Shown: positions 8,072 through 15,346, counted from the first letter of the stretch. The stretch is 18,693 nt of DNA from Candidatus Staskawiczbacteria bacterium (GCA_016866675.1 VGLO01000013.1:1-18693), one strand, 5' to 3'. The notes: a model not told the origin generated them from the sequence alone. Translations and numbers: made by a program.

Positions 8072-8236
8072 ATGCAAGATAGCACGTTGAAAATTGAACC
8101 AGTGAACACCGATAAGAAACCGGGGTTCAGGGGTTATTTCGGCAACCCAGAAGTCGAGACGGTTGACACTGACAACTTTTCGCCCGAAGAGGCCATTATC
8201 GCAAAGAGGGATGATCTTCCTTTGCACTCGGCCTAA
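8072..8236 (+). CDS. orphan acidic small protein (54 aa)
   Basis: ATG 8072 follows an AAGGAG SD (8059-8064). The frame is open further upstream (to 8000), but the SD and the promoter leader decide for 8072. The product has 54 residues, is acidic in its second half and contains a central GFRGYFGNPEVE stretch. I know no family. The gene stands alone between its own promoter and a near-perfect terminator (8268-8296). GCAAAG/CTTTGC hairpin arms lie near the 3' end of the coding sequence. It is in the same class as the other SD-led small orphan genes of this window. Confidence 0.6.
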   Translation: MQDSTLKIEPVNTDKKPGFRGYFGNPEVETVDTDNFSPEEAIIAKRDDLPLHSA

Positions 8237-8267
8237 AAGGCGACTTCAGGTCATTTATAAAATTTAC

Positions 8268-8296
8268 CCTTGCTAAAGGATTAGCAAGGCTTTTTT
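8268..8296 (+). terminator. intrinsic terminator after small gene 8072
   Basis: CCTTGCTAA (8268-8276) and TTAGCAAGG (8281-8289) form a perfect nine-base-pair stem with loop AGGA, then C and six T. Confidence 0.9.
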
Positions 8297-8430
8297 ATTT
8301 CCAAATGAATGAGGGAAAAAATTATTAATCGCAATTCATAATTTTATTCCCAAGTGAATGTGGGAAATATGCTTTGCATATTTTAAAGGAACGAGTGAAG
8401 AAAATATGCAAAATATATTTTGTATACTGT
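8297..8430. repeat. cluster of short repeats and palindromes beyond the dnaE 3' end
   Basis: No gene is visible here. Two 22-base copies (8297-8318 and 8346-8367, 19 of 22 identical) each have TTCC/GGAA-type arms around a TGAATG centre. Between them AAAATTAT and ATAATTTT form an inverted repeat. Further on come ATATGC-TTT-GCATAT (8368-8382) and a 14-base palindrome CAAAATATATTTTG. The last lies just beyond the dnaE stop and may act in dnaE 3' end formation. Confidence 0.5.
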
Positions 8431-8436
8431 AAAATT

Positions 8437-11400
8437 TTATGATTCTTGAGGAGCTATAATTTCTTGAATATCGTCTGCTACAATTTTTATCTCACCATTT
8501 CTGTCATCTACTCTTCCTGCAATAAATACTATTTTATTTTCCTGCAAAGCATCTGGATTTTTTTCTAATAAGTTTGGAAAAACTACAATTTCTGTTTTAG
8601 CACTCAAATCTTCAAATTTCATAAATAGCATTGGTTTTCCGGTTTTGGTAATAATTTTCTTTACATTATTAATTAATCCGCCCAAAATAATTTTTTTGTT
8701 TACAGTTGTTTTGTCAATCTTAGAAATTGGAAAACATTTTGATTCAAAAAGTTTTTTAAATCCGTTCAATGGGTGAGAGCTTACATACAAACCCAAAAGC
8801 TCCTTTTCCCAAGTAAGCTTTTCTAAAATCCTAGCTTGAATTGCCGGCTCCAATTTAATATCTGCATTAATAGTTTTTGGAGCAGAGGCAAATAGGCCAA
8901 TCTGACCGTTTGATTTATTTTTGTTGTTTTCTCTAGCTATTTCTAATAATTTTTCTAAGTTGTGGAGCAATTGGTTTCTTTCAGCAAACTGGTCAAAGGC
9001 ACCAGCTTTAATTAAGGCTTCCATTGATTTTTTGTTTAAGTCTTTTGATTGAACTCTGGCAATAAAATCTCCAATTGATTTGAACTGCCTTGCTTTTTTT
9101 CTTTCTTCTACAACTGCGTCAATTATATTCACGCCAACATTTTTAATTGCTAAAAGTCCAAATCTAATTTTTCCTCCCTTTTCACCTGGGGCATTTGGAA
9201 CAACAGTAAAGTTTTTTAAAGACTCATTAATGTTTGGAGGCAAAACTTCAATTTCCATTTTTTTACACTCTTCAATTAAAAGAGCAATTCTTTCAACATC
9301 AGTTTTTTCAGAGGTTAAAACGCTTGCCATAAATTCAACGGGGTAGTGAGCTTTTAGGTAGGCAGTTTGATAGGCAATTGTAGCGTAGGCAGCACTATGA
9401 GATTTGTTAAATCCATAAGCTGCAAATGGCAAAATCCACTGCCAAAGTTCTTCAGCTATTTTTTTAGACGTTCCTTTCTTTACGCAACCGTCAATAAATT
9501 TTTTCTCTTGAGCGTCTAGAAGCTCTTTAATTTTTTTACCAACAGCTTTTCTTAAAACATCGGCCTCGCCCAAAGTGAAACCAGCAATTTCTTGAGCTAG
9601 TTTCATTAACTGCTCTTGGTAAATCATGATTCCCTGTGTGTTTTTTAAAATTGGCTCTAACTCTGGCAAAATGTATTCAATTTTTTGTTTTCTATGTTTT
9701 CTTTCAATATAGTCTGGAATAAATTGCATTGGGCCTGGTCTGTATAGAGCCACCATAGCAACAATATCTTCAAATTCGGTTGGCTTTAATTCTTTTAAAT
9801 ATCTTTTCATTCCGTCTGATTCTAACTGGAAAATTGATGTGGTAATTGCATCTTGCAAAAGCTTGTAGGTTTTTTCGTCATCATAGGGGATGTTATCAAT
9901 ATCTATTTTTTCATTTCTTATGACAAAAATTCGAGCTAAAGTATCTTCAATAATAGTTAAGTTTTTTAAGCCCAAAAAATCCATTTTAAGAAGACCTAAG
10001 TCTTCAATGGCATGCATTTCATATTGAGTGACGATTGTGTCATCTTGACCGGGTGGATTTTGAAGAGGAACCAAATCTGTTAAGGGTTTTGCAGAAATAA
10101 CCACTCCACAGGCATGAGTTGATGCGTGTCTGGCAACTCCTTCAAGTTTTAACCCCAAATCAATTAACTTTTTAGCTTGTGGATCTGTTCTATATAAATC
10201 TTTAAATTCGCCAACTTTTTCTAATGTTTCTGATAAATCCATTCCAAAAGGAACCATTTTTGCTAAAGTGTCGCAATAGCTATAAGCATATCCTAGAGCT
10301 CTGCCTACATCACGAATTACGGCTCGGGCGGCCATTGTTCCAAATGTAATAATTTGGGCAACATGATCTTTGCCGTACTTTTCTCCAACATATTTTATAA
10401 CTTCATCTCTTCTTCTATCTGTAAAGTCAATATCAATATCGGGCATGGCAATTCTTTCAGGGTTTAAAAATCTCTCAAAAAGCAAGTCATACTTTAAAGG
10501 GTTAACGTTTGTAATATTTGTTGCATAGCAAACTAGTGACCCTCCAGCAGACCCACGGCCGGGTCCCACTACAATTCTGTTATCTTTTGCCCAGTTAACA
10601 AAGTCTTGAACAATTAATATATATGGAGCAAATCCCGTTTTGTTAATTACAGAAAGCTCAAAGTCCAGTCTTTCTTTCATTTGAGCTGTAATATTTTCAC
10701 CAAATCTTTTTTTTAGTCCCTCATTACAAAGCTCTGTTAAATATTGCTCTGATGTTTTTCCTTCTGGCAATGAAAAACTAGGAATCTGAACTTTTCCCAA
10801 TTCCAAATCAAAGTTGCACAAGTCAACAATTTTTTGAGTGTTTTGAATGGCTTCTGGAAAATCTTTGAAATTTTCAAGCATTACTTCTGGCGAAAGCATA
10901 GAAAAGTCATCAATTTTTAAAGAAAGTCTTTCGGGGTCATTTATGTCAGCACCAGTGTTTATAAGCATTAAAACATCTTGAGCTTCTGCGTCTTCTGGTC
11001 TTAAATAATGAATGTCGTTTGTTGCAATTAGTGGGATACCGGTTTTCTTTGATAATTCAACTAGTTTTTTGTTTAGGGTTTGTTGCTCTGGCAGGTTTTT
11101 GTGATATTGAAGCTCTAAATAAAAACTGTCTTTACCAAATAATTTTTCATAACGCTTTGCGAGGGCTTCTGCCTCCTCAAGTTTGTTTGCCATTAAAAGT
11201 TTTGGTATTTTTCCGTTTAAACAGGCAGATGTTCCAATTAACCCTTCGGCGTATTGGTCCAAAATCTCTTCATCTATTCTTGGTTTATAGTAAAAACCTT
11301 CAAGATGGGCTTTTGTGACAAGTTTCACCAAATTTTCATAGCCTTTTTGATTTTTTACCAACAAAATCATGTGGTAGCTTTTTGAGTCAATATTTGGTCT

Positions 11401-11643
11401 TTTGTCCAATCTTGATTCTGTAGCAACATAAACTTCACACCCTATAATTGGTTTTACGCCTCTTTTTTTAGCTTCTTTGTAAAACTCAATTGAGCCATAC
11501 AAAACTCCGTGGTCTGTTAAGGCAACAGAATCCATGCCCAATTCCTTTACATAATCAACAAGATCTGGAATTTTTGGCAATCCATCAAGAAGAGAGTAGT
11601 GTGAATGGGTGTGTAAATGTGTAAATTTTATTTTCTCTGCCAT
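8437..11643 (-). CDS. dnaE: DNA polymerase III alpha subunit
   Basis: DnaE is the replicative DNA polymerase catalytic subunit. The 1068-residue protein starts with a PHP domain (FTHLHTHSHYSLLDG, residues 7-21). The family C palm carries GPGRGSAGGSL (360-370), the catalytic PDIDIDF (D401 and D403) and DFLGLKNLT (D555). Next come YRPGPM, the helix-hairpin-helix/finger region with AAYGFNKSHSAAYA, and a C-terminal OB fold (roughly 985-1060). Length is near the DnaE1 type. ATG 11643 has no SD. A TTGAAT...TACATA box pair upstream on the minus strand is a weak promoter candidate. It is transcribed divergently from the small gene at 11760. Confidence 0.98.
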   Translation of the reverse strand: MAEKIKFTHLHTHSHYSLLDGLPKIPDLVDYVKELGMDSVALTDHGVLYGSIEFYKEAKKRGVKPIIGCEVYVATESRLDKRPNIDSKSYHMILLVKNQKGYENLVKLVTKAHLEGFYYKPRIDEEILDQYAEGLIGTSACLNGKIPKLLMANKLEEAEALAKRYEKLFGKDSFYLELQYHKNLPEQQTLNKKLVELSKKTGIPLIATNDIHYLRPEDAEAQDVLMLINTGADINDPERLSLKIDDFSMLSPEVMLENFKDFPEAIQNTQKIVDLCNFDLELGKVQIPSFSLPEGKTSEQYLTELCNEGLKKRFGENITAQMKERLDFELSVINKTGFAPYILIVQDFVNWAKDNRIVVGPGRGSAGGSLVCYATNITNVNPLKYDLLFERFLNPERIAMPDIDIDFTDRRRDEVIKYVGEKYGKDHVAQIITFGTMAARAVIRDVGRALGYAYSYCDTLAKMVPFGMDLSETLEKVGEFKDLYRTDPQAKKLIDLGLKLEGVARHASTHACGVVISAKPLTDLVPLQNPPGQDDTIVTQYEMHAIEDLGLLKMDFLGLKNLTIIEDTLARIFVIRNEKIDIDNIPYDDEKTYKLLQDAITTSIFQLESDGMKRYLKELKPTEFEDIVAMVALYRPGPMQFIPDYIERKHRKQKIEYILPELEPILKNTQGIMIYQEQLMKLAQEIAGFTLGEADVLRKAVGKKIKELLDAQEKKFIDGCVKKGTSKKIAEELWQWILPFAAYGFNKSHSAAYATIAYQTAYLKAHYPVEFMASVLTSEKTDVERIALLIEECKKMEIEVLPPNINESLKNFTVVPNAPGEKGGKIRFGLLAIKNVGVNIIDAVVEERKKARQFKSIGDFIARVQSKDLNKKSMEALIKAGAFDQFAERNQLLHNLEKLLEIARENNKNKSNGQIGLFASAPKTINADIKLEPAIQARILEKLTWEKELLGLYVSSHPLNGFKKLFESKCFPISKIDKTTVNKKIILGGLINNVKKIITKTGKPMLFMKFEDLSAKTEIVVFPNLLEKNPDALQENKIVFIAGRVDDRNGEIKIVADDIQEIIAPQES

Positions 11644-11697
11644 TAAATGTAAGTTTTAATTATGTATTTTAGTTTTATTTTACAATTCAAACAAGCA

Positions 11698-11726
11698 TTG
11701 ACATATTGTTTTTTTAGTTATATTAT
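11698..11726 (+). promoter_or_regulatory. strong promoter of the 11760-12247 gene pair
   Basis: TTGACA (11698-11703), spacer 17, TATTAT (11721-11726), close to the sigma70 consensus. It faces away from dnaE, whose own promoter must lie in the same 115-base gap. Confidence 0.75.
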
Positions 11727-11759
11727 TTTAAAAAGCATCTCAAATGAAAGGAGCCTAGC

Positions 11760-11963
11760 ATGATGTTTTTACTGCTCATTGTAATGCCTGCGATTTTGAT
11801 TGTTTCATTTATTTTTTACGTCTTTTTATCAAGTCATATTCAATCAAAGAGAATAATAGAAGAATCAAGGCACCGTGAAAGAGAAAAAAAAGAATGCTCT
11901 GATTGCGGATACGAATCTGACAGCGGAATTCATATGTGCAAAGGGTCGCGCCAAGAGTTTTAG
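11760..11963 (+). CDS. small membrane-anchored protein with Cys/His cluster
   Basis: SD AAAGGAG (11747-11753) lies six bases before ATG 11760. The 67-residue product has one N-terminal transmembrane helix (residues 2-24) and a highly charged linker (SKRIIEESRHREREKKE). It ends in CSDCGYESDSGIHMC, which could bind zinc with two Cys from CxxC, a His and a Cys. I know no family. The AT-rich codon use is like the host core genes, unlike the 15.5-17.4 kb island. It is followed after 26 bases by the next SD-led small gene, probably on one mRNA. Confidence 0.65.
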   Translation: MMFLLLIVMPAILIVSFIFYVFLSSHIQSKRIIEESRHREREKKECSDCGYESDSGIHMCKGSRQEF

Positions 11964-11989
11964 ATAATATCATTCTCTAGGAGGTTTTC

Positions 11990-12247
11990 ATGAAAAAGAT
12001 TACAGCTGAATTTGAAAAATACCAAAAAAGAGAAATTGAACGAATAAAAATTCAAAATGCTGGCACAATATATGAAGGTTATATTGAAGACTTGGTTATT
12101 GTTGAATACTATATGGAAGAGGACAAGTCACCCTTTGAATGTGATGGTGATTGTTCAGAAATTGAAAATTTCAAGAAAGATCTTTTTAAAGAACTGCTCA
12201 AAATTGATAGTGAGTACCAGTCAAGGTACTACGTATCAGCCAACTAA
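11990..12247 (+). CDS. small acidic soluble protein (85 aa)
   Basis: SD AGGAGG (11979-11984) lies five bases before ATG 11990. The product is 85 residues, has a lysine-rich helical N-terminus and is strongly acidic. It carries one CDGDC motif near residue 50. No family is recognised. Codon use is host-like. A second overlapping frame (12057-12305) is only a shadow. It is co-directional with the gene at 11760 under one promoter, and a terminator follows directly, so the two form a unit of unknown function. Confidence 0.65.
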   Translation: MKKITAEFEKYQKREIERIKIQNAGTIYEGYIEDLVIVEYYMEEDKSPFECDGDCSEIENFKKDLFKELLKIDSEYQSRYYVSAN

Positions 12248-12249
12248 TA

Positions 12250-12275
12250 AGCCCACAATATGTAGGGCTTTTTTA
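12250..12275 (+). terminator. intrinsic terminator of the 11760-12247 unit
   Basis: AGCCC (12250-12254) pairs with GGGCT (12265-12269), ACA/TGT extends the stem inside, and a T run follows. Confidence 0.8.
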
Positions 12276-12281
12276 TTATCT

Positions 12282-12440
12282 CTTGTGTTTGTCCGCGAGC
12301 GTTAGCTCGCGGACAAACACAAGCCCGTAGCTCCGCCAGCAGGCGGGGTGCAGGTAATAACATAAATCCGTAGCGTTTTATGCATAAGCGTAAAACGCGA
12401 GGTACTCATCAGAGTACTACGGGCTTATGCCCATGGATTT
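12282..12440. repeat. dense palindromic intergenic element, MITE- or REP-like
   Basis: The 190-base gap between the terminator at 12275 and rnhB has no gene but is nearly all structure. A perfect 19-base-pair stem (12282-12300 with 12305-12323, loop GTTA) comes first. Next, AAGCCCGTAG (12321-12330) and CTACGGGCTT (12417-12426) are perfect ten-base inverted ends. They enclose CTCCGCC/GGCGGGG (12331-12348), GCGTTTTA/TAAAACGC (12373-12398) and GTACTC/GAGTAC (12402-12417). AAATCC (12364-12369) and GGATTT (12435-12440) pair further out. The GC content contrasts with the flanks. It may be a non-autonomous mobile element, a BIME-like repeat or a structured RNA. I see no target-site duplication. Confidence 0.6.
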
Positions 12441-12453
12441 CTATTATTTTTTT

Positions 12454-12461
12454 GCTAAGAT
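12454..12461 (+). promoter_or_regulatory. extended -10 promoter of rnhB
   Basis: TGC-TAAGAT (12453-12461 region) ends six bases before the rnhB ATG at 12468, so the transcript should start at the ATG. The -35 region is poor, as is usual for extended -10 promoters. Confidence 0.5.
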
Positions 12462-12467
12462 TCAATT

Positions 12468-13151
12468 ATGAAATATCCTAATTTTAATGAGGAAAAAAAA
12501 TTATGGAATCATGGGTTAAGTTATGTGATTGGATTAGATGAGGCGGGGCGAGGCCCTTTAGCTGGCCCAGTGGTTGCAGCAGCAGTATGCTTAGATTATT
12601 TAAAATTAAAAAATTTAAAAATTTTTGAAAATTGGAAATTAGAAATTGAAAATTTAGGGGTTAGAGATTCTAAAAAATTATCTTCAAAGAAGCGAGAATT
12701 ATTATATGAGACGCTGACGTCAGATAAATTTTTACGATGGGGGATTGGTGTTGTTTGGGAGGACATAATAGATAAAGTAAATATTTTGGAAGCAACTAAG
12801 TTGGCAATGAAAATAGCTGTTGATGATATCTTTAAAAAATACGGCAATGAAGCTGAATTTTTAATTATTGATGGTAATTTCATACTGCCTGATATGAATA
12901 TAAGCCAAAAATCAATTATATCAGCAGATAGCAAAGTTTTTTCATGCTCGGCTTCCGGAATTATAGCCAAGGTTTCAAGAGATAATATAATGAAAGAGAT
13001 GCATTTGACATATCCAGACTACGGCTTTGATAAACACAAGGGATATGGCACGAAAGCACATATAGATGCCCTTAAAAATCTGGGACCATGTAAAATTCAT
13101 AGAAAAACATTTTACCCAGTAAGCAGTATTTACAAAAGTCAGGTTATCTGA
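12468..13151 (+). CDS. rnhB: Ribonuclease HII
   Basis: RNase HII cuts the RNA strand of RNA-DNA hybrids and single ribonucleotides in DNA. The catalytic GLDEAGRGPLAGPV (D24, E25) is at the N-terminus, DSKKLSSKKRELLYE follows, and IDGN and the SRDNIMKEMHLTYPDYGFDKHKGYGT block complete the family. The 227-residue length is normal to slightly long. Between AAAVCLD and DSKKLS there are about 14 more residues (KLKNLKIFENWKLEIENLG) than in the E. coli enzyme as I recall it. This part is encoded by seven-base A/T repeats at 12627-12654. The insertion would lie in a loop. No SD; translation is probably leaderless. Confidence 0.96.
   Translation: MKYPNFNEEKKLWNHGLSYVIGLDEAGRGPLAGPVVAAAVCLDYLKLKNLKIFENWKLEIENLGVRDSKKLSSKKRELLYETLTSDKFLRWGIGVVWEDIIDKVNILEATKLAMKIAVDDIFKKYGNEAEFLIIDGNFILPDMNISQKSIISADSKVFSCSASGIIAKVSRDNIMKEMHLTYPDYGFDKHKGYGTKAHIDALKNLGPCKIHRKTFYPVSSIYKSQVI
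12627..12654 (+). repeat. heptanucleotide repeat inside rnhB
   Basis: Four tandem seven-base units: GAAAATT, GGAAATT, AGAAATT, GAAAATT. The A/T-rich bases before them (12600-12626) keep a similar period. The tract stays in frame and codes for the Lys/Glu/Leu insertion. Confidence 0.8.
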
Positions 13152-13168
13152 TAAGATACAAATCAATG

Positions 13169-13233
13169 TTTAGTCTTTAGTGTTTGGTATTTAGTTTTCA
13201 CTAAATCCTAAGTCCTAAATACTAAATCCTAAA
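13169..13233. repeat. inverted heptanucleotide repeat between rnhB and rpmF
   Basis: The left arm has four seven-base units (TTTAGTC, TTTAGTG, TTTGGTA, TTTAGTT; 13169-13196). The right arm has five units of the complementary kind (CACTAAA, TCCTAAG, TCCTAAA, TACTAAA, TCCTAAA; 13199-13233). Only two bases separate the arms, so a long imperfect hairpin can form right in front of rpmF. Confidence 0.85.
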
Positions 13234-13236
13234 AAA

Positions 13237-13521
13237 GTGGCAGTTCCAAAAAGACGCAGATCGAGTTCAGCATCAAGACAACGCAGGATGCATATTTTTA
13301 TAAATCCTGCTGCTTTTACTTTGTGTAAAAAATGTGGTAAGTCAATCAGACCTCACGTGGTTTGCTCGCATTGCGGTTTTTATAAAGGTAAAGAAGTTAT
13401 AAATGTTTTAAGTAAATTAGATAAAAAAGAAAAAAAGCATAAAGAAAAAGAAATTCAAGAGCTAGAAAAAGTTCAGAAGAAGGAATCTCCTCTAAAAATG
13501 GATGACTTATCAAAACAATAG
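13237..13521 (+). CDS. rpmF: 50S ribosomal protein L32 with C-terminal extension
   Basis: L32 is a zinc-ribbon protein of the large ribosomal subunit. The N-terminal MAVPKRRRSSSASRQRR and the CKKCG...CSHCG zinc site (about residues 30-46) are typical. GTG 13237 is the start because it gives the conserved AVPKRR N-terminus; no SD is present. At 94 residues it is about 35 longer than usual. The extension (from about residue 58) is Lys/Glu-rich and helical. The gene sits between two heptanucleotide-repeat tracts. Confidence 0.93.
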   Translation: MAVPKRRRSSSASRQRRMHIFINPAAFTLCKKCGKSIRPHVVCSHCGFYKGKEVINVLSKLDKKEKKHKEKEIQELEKVQKKESPLKMDDLSKQ

Positions 13522-13554
13522 AATTTTGGGATATGGTGTATAGGGTGTAGTTAA

Positions 13555-13589
13555 AACTAAATCCTAAATCCTAAATCCTAAATCCTAAA
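13555..13589 (+). repeat. heptanucleotide repeat upstream of nusB
   Basis: AACTAAA followed by four perfect TCCTAAA units, ending two bases before the nusB ATG. The unit is the same as in the repeat before rpmF. Just upstream is a nine-base near-duplication (ATATGGTGT, ATAGGGTGT at about 13531-13548). Confidence 0.9.
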
Positions 13590-13591
13590 CA

Positions 13592-14032
13592 ATGGCAAGT
13601 AGGCACTTATCACGGTCAATAGTAATGCAAAGCCTTTATGAGTGGGATTTTTACGGCAAAAAAGATGGTAGTCTTAATTTGATTATAGAAAGAAATATTC
13701 ATGACTTTGGTCCGGGATTAGAAGACTTGGACTTTGTAAGAAATCTTGCCTTTGGAATAAAAAGCCACTTATTAAGTCTTGATAAGATTATTGAAAAGGC
13801 CGCTCCCGAATGGCCTATTGCCCAGATACCTCTTGTTGATAGAAATGTGTTAAGAATAGGATTGTATGAATTGCTCTATGCAAATAAAGATGAAGTTCCC
13901 CCAAAAGTTGCAATAAACGAATCAATTGAATTAGCAAAAACTTTTTCTGGAAAAGTCTCTGGAAAATTTATTAACGGAGTTTTGGGTACAATATATAAGC
14001 AATTAGAAGAAAATAAAAATATAGAAACCTAA
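13592..14032 (+). CDS. nusB: Transcription antitermination protein NusB
   Basis: NusB binds boxA RNA with NusE (S10) and helps antitermination of rRNA operons. The 146-residue protein begins with the family pattern SRHLSRSIVMQSLYEWDF. It contains PEWPIAQIPLVDRNVLRIGLYEL and PPKVAINESIELAKTFSGKVSGKFINGVLG, the RNA- and NusE-binding helices. The length is normal. The ATG lies directly after a heptanucleotide repeat and there is no SD. Confidence 0.95.
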   Translation: MASRHLSRSIVMQSLYEWDFYGKKDGSLNLIIERNIHDFGPGLEDLDFVRNLAFGIKSHLLSLDKIIEKAAPEWPIAQIPLVDRNVLRIGLYELLYANKDEVPPKVAINESIELAKTFSGKVSGKFINGVLGTIYKQLEENKNIET

Positions 14033-14077
14033 AAATTTAAAATTTACTTTTAAGTTTTTAATTTTTTAGATTTTTAC
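14029..14077. repeat. A/T-rich inverted heptad repeat between nusB and rnc
   Basis: The bases alternate blocks such as TTTAAAA, TTTACTT, TTAAGTT, TTTAATT and TTTTAGA. CTAAAAA-type units on the left face TTTTTAG-type units on the right, so a weak hairpin is possible. It overlaps the nusB stop. It can also hold the rnc -10 (TTAGAT, 14066-14071). Confidence 0.5.
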
Positions 14078-14082
14078 TGCTA

Positions 14083-14781
14083 ATGAAAGATTTTTCTCCA
14101 TTAGAAAAAAAGCTAGGGGTAAAGTTTAAAAACAAGGACCTACTTACTCAAGCATTTGTTCACAGGTCTTATTTAAACGAAAACCCCGAATTGGGTTTAG
14201 AGCAGAATGAAAGACTCGAGTTTTTAGGAGATGCGGTTTTAGAACTTGTTGTCACAGAGCATTTATATAAAGAGTTTCCAGATAAAGCAGAAGGAGAACT
14301 TACAAACTGGAGAGCAGCCTTGGTTAACGCAAAAATGCTTTCAACTTTGGCAGAAGAATTGGGTTTTAATAATTTTTTATTGCTTTCGCGGGGAGAGGCA
14401 AAAGAGTTGGGAAAAGCAAGACAGTATATTTTAGCCAACACATATGAATCATTTGTGGGATCTCTTTATCTTGACTTGGGCTATCAAGAATCAGAAAAAT
14501 TTATAAAAAAATACTTATTGCCAAAACTTCCAGAGATAATTGAAAAAAAACTTTATAAAGATGCAAAATCATACTTTCAAGAACAGTCTCAAGATAAGGT
14601 TGGAGTCACTCCAGCCTATAAAGTAATTAAAGAATGGGGGCCAGACCACAAGAAAAAGTTTACAGTAGGAGTTTATTTAGATAACGACTTAGTTGCAGAG
14701 GGTGAAGGATACTCAAAGCAGGAGGCAGAAGAGGAGGCAGCTAAAAAAGCATTGGAAGTTAAAAAATGGAGCTCAAAGTAG
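14083..14781 (+). CDS. rnc: Ribonuclease III
   Basis: RNase III cleaves double-stranded RNA, including rRNA precursors. The catalytic signature NERLEFLGDAVLEL contains E43, E46 and D50. The second metal-binding site is ILANTYESFVGSLYLD. Its E122 corresponds to E. coli E117, but the residue matching D114 is Asn119. The double-stranded RNA-binding domain runs from about residue 160 (AKSYFQEQSQ...KVIKEWGPDHKKKFTVGVYL...EEAAKKALE). Its 232 residues are a normal length. It lies in the nusB-rnc-rpsP order common in bacteria. Confidence 0.96.
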   Translation: MKDFSPLEKKLGVKFKNKDLLTQAFVHRSYLNENPELGLEQNERLEFLGDAVLELVVTEHLYKEFPDKAEGELTNWRAALVNAKMLSTLAEELGFNNFLLLSRGEAKELGKARQYILANTYESFVGSLYLDLGYQESEKFIKKYLLPKLPEIIEKKLYKDAKSYFQEQSQDKVGVTPAYKVIKEWGPDHKKKFTVGVYLDNDLVAEGEGYSKQEAEEEAAKKALEVKKWSSK

Positions 14782-14788
14782 CATCCTC

Positions 14789-14815
14789 TTGAAAATAGTA
14801 ATAAAGTATTATAAT
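14789..14815 (+). promoter_or_regulatory. promoter of rpsP
   Basis: TTGAAA (14789-14794) and TATAAT (14810-14815) at spacing 15, or TAATAT at spacing 17. The rpsP ATG (14824) is eight or nine bases downstream, so the mRNA is leaderless or nearly so. Confidence 0.55.
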
Positions 14816-14823
14816 ATATCTTC

Positions 14824-15270
14824 ATGCTTACAATAAGACTTACAAGAAAGGGAAAAAAGAACCAACCATTTTTTAGGGTGGTTGTTGTTGATAAAAAAAG
14901 ATCTTCAAAGGGCGGAAGAGCTGTTGAGATTTTAGGATATGTTGATCCACTAACAAAAAAGAAATCATTTAAAAAAGACAGAGTTTTGCACTGGATTAAA
15001 ATGGGGGCTCAACCTTCACCAACAATGCATAACTTGCTTGTTTCAGAAAAAATTATTGAAGATAAAAAAATAGCAAAGTTTAAAAAGACTAAAAAGGCAA
15101 AAACAGCAGAACTTGCCAAAAAAGCAGAAGAGGTAAGGGCTCAAGTAGCAGAATCAGCTCCAGTTGAGACTCCTGCAGTTGCAGAAGAGCCAAAAGTAGA
15201 AACTCCATCCTCCGACGCCAAGGCTATGGAGGACAAGGAAGAGAAGCCAGTAGAAGCACCAAAGGAATAG
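14824..15270 (+). CDS. rpsP: 30S ribosomal protein S16 with long C-terminal tail
   Basis: S16 is a small-subunit assembly protein. The core (MLTIRLTRKGKKNQPFFRVVV, GGRAVEILGYVDP, DRVLHWIKMGAQPSPTMHNLL) fills residues 1-75. The remaining 73 residues form a low-complexity tail, first Lys/Ala-rich, then rich in Ala, Pro, Glu and Val, probably disordered. Typical S16 is 80-100 residues. No SD; the gene is followed by a terminator. In many bacteria khpA, rimM and trmD follow. Here a 2.1 kb island of orphan small genes is inserted. Confidence 0.95.
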   Translation: MLTIRLTRKGKKNQPFFRVVVVDKKRSSKGGRAVEILGYVDPLTKKKSFKKDRVLHWIKMGAQPSPTMHNLLVSEKIIEDKKIAKFKKTKKAKTAELAKKAEEVRAQVAESAPVETPAVAEEPKVETPSSDAKAMEDKEEKPVEAPKE

Positions 15271-15291
15271 TAATTACCTATAAATATATGT

Positions 15292-15318
15292 AAAAAGCCT
15301 CCTTCTGGAGGCTTTTTT
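15292..15318 (+). terminator. intrinsic terminator of rpsP
   Basis: AAAAAGCCTCC and GGAGGCTTTTTT form a strong perfect stem with loop TTCT and a T tail. Confidence 0.95.
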
Positions 15319-15346
15319 GTGGGTATTGTAAAATGGGGTAAAAGAC

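Noticed and set aside
12057..12305. 82-residue ORF overlapping the gene at 11990
   Set aside because: It reads through the terminator and into the palindrome, and has no SD; it is a frame shadow.
12282..12440. CRISPR array
   Set aside because: The repeats are inverted, not regularly spaced direct repeats, and no cas gene is present.
13555..13589. Telomere-like sequence
   Set aside because: TCCTAAA resembles plant-type telomere units, but the tract is short and lies inside a chromosome between ribosomal and transcription genes.
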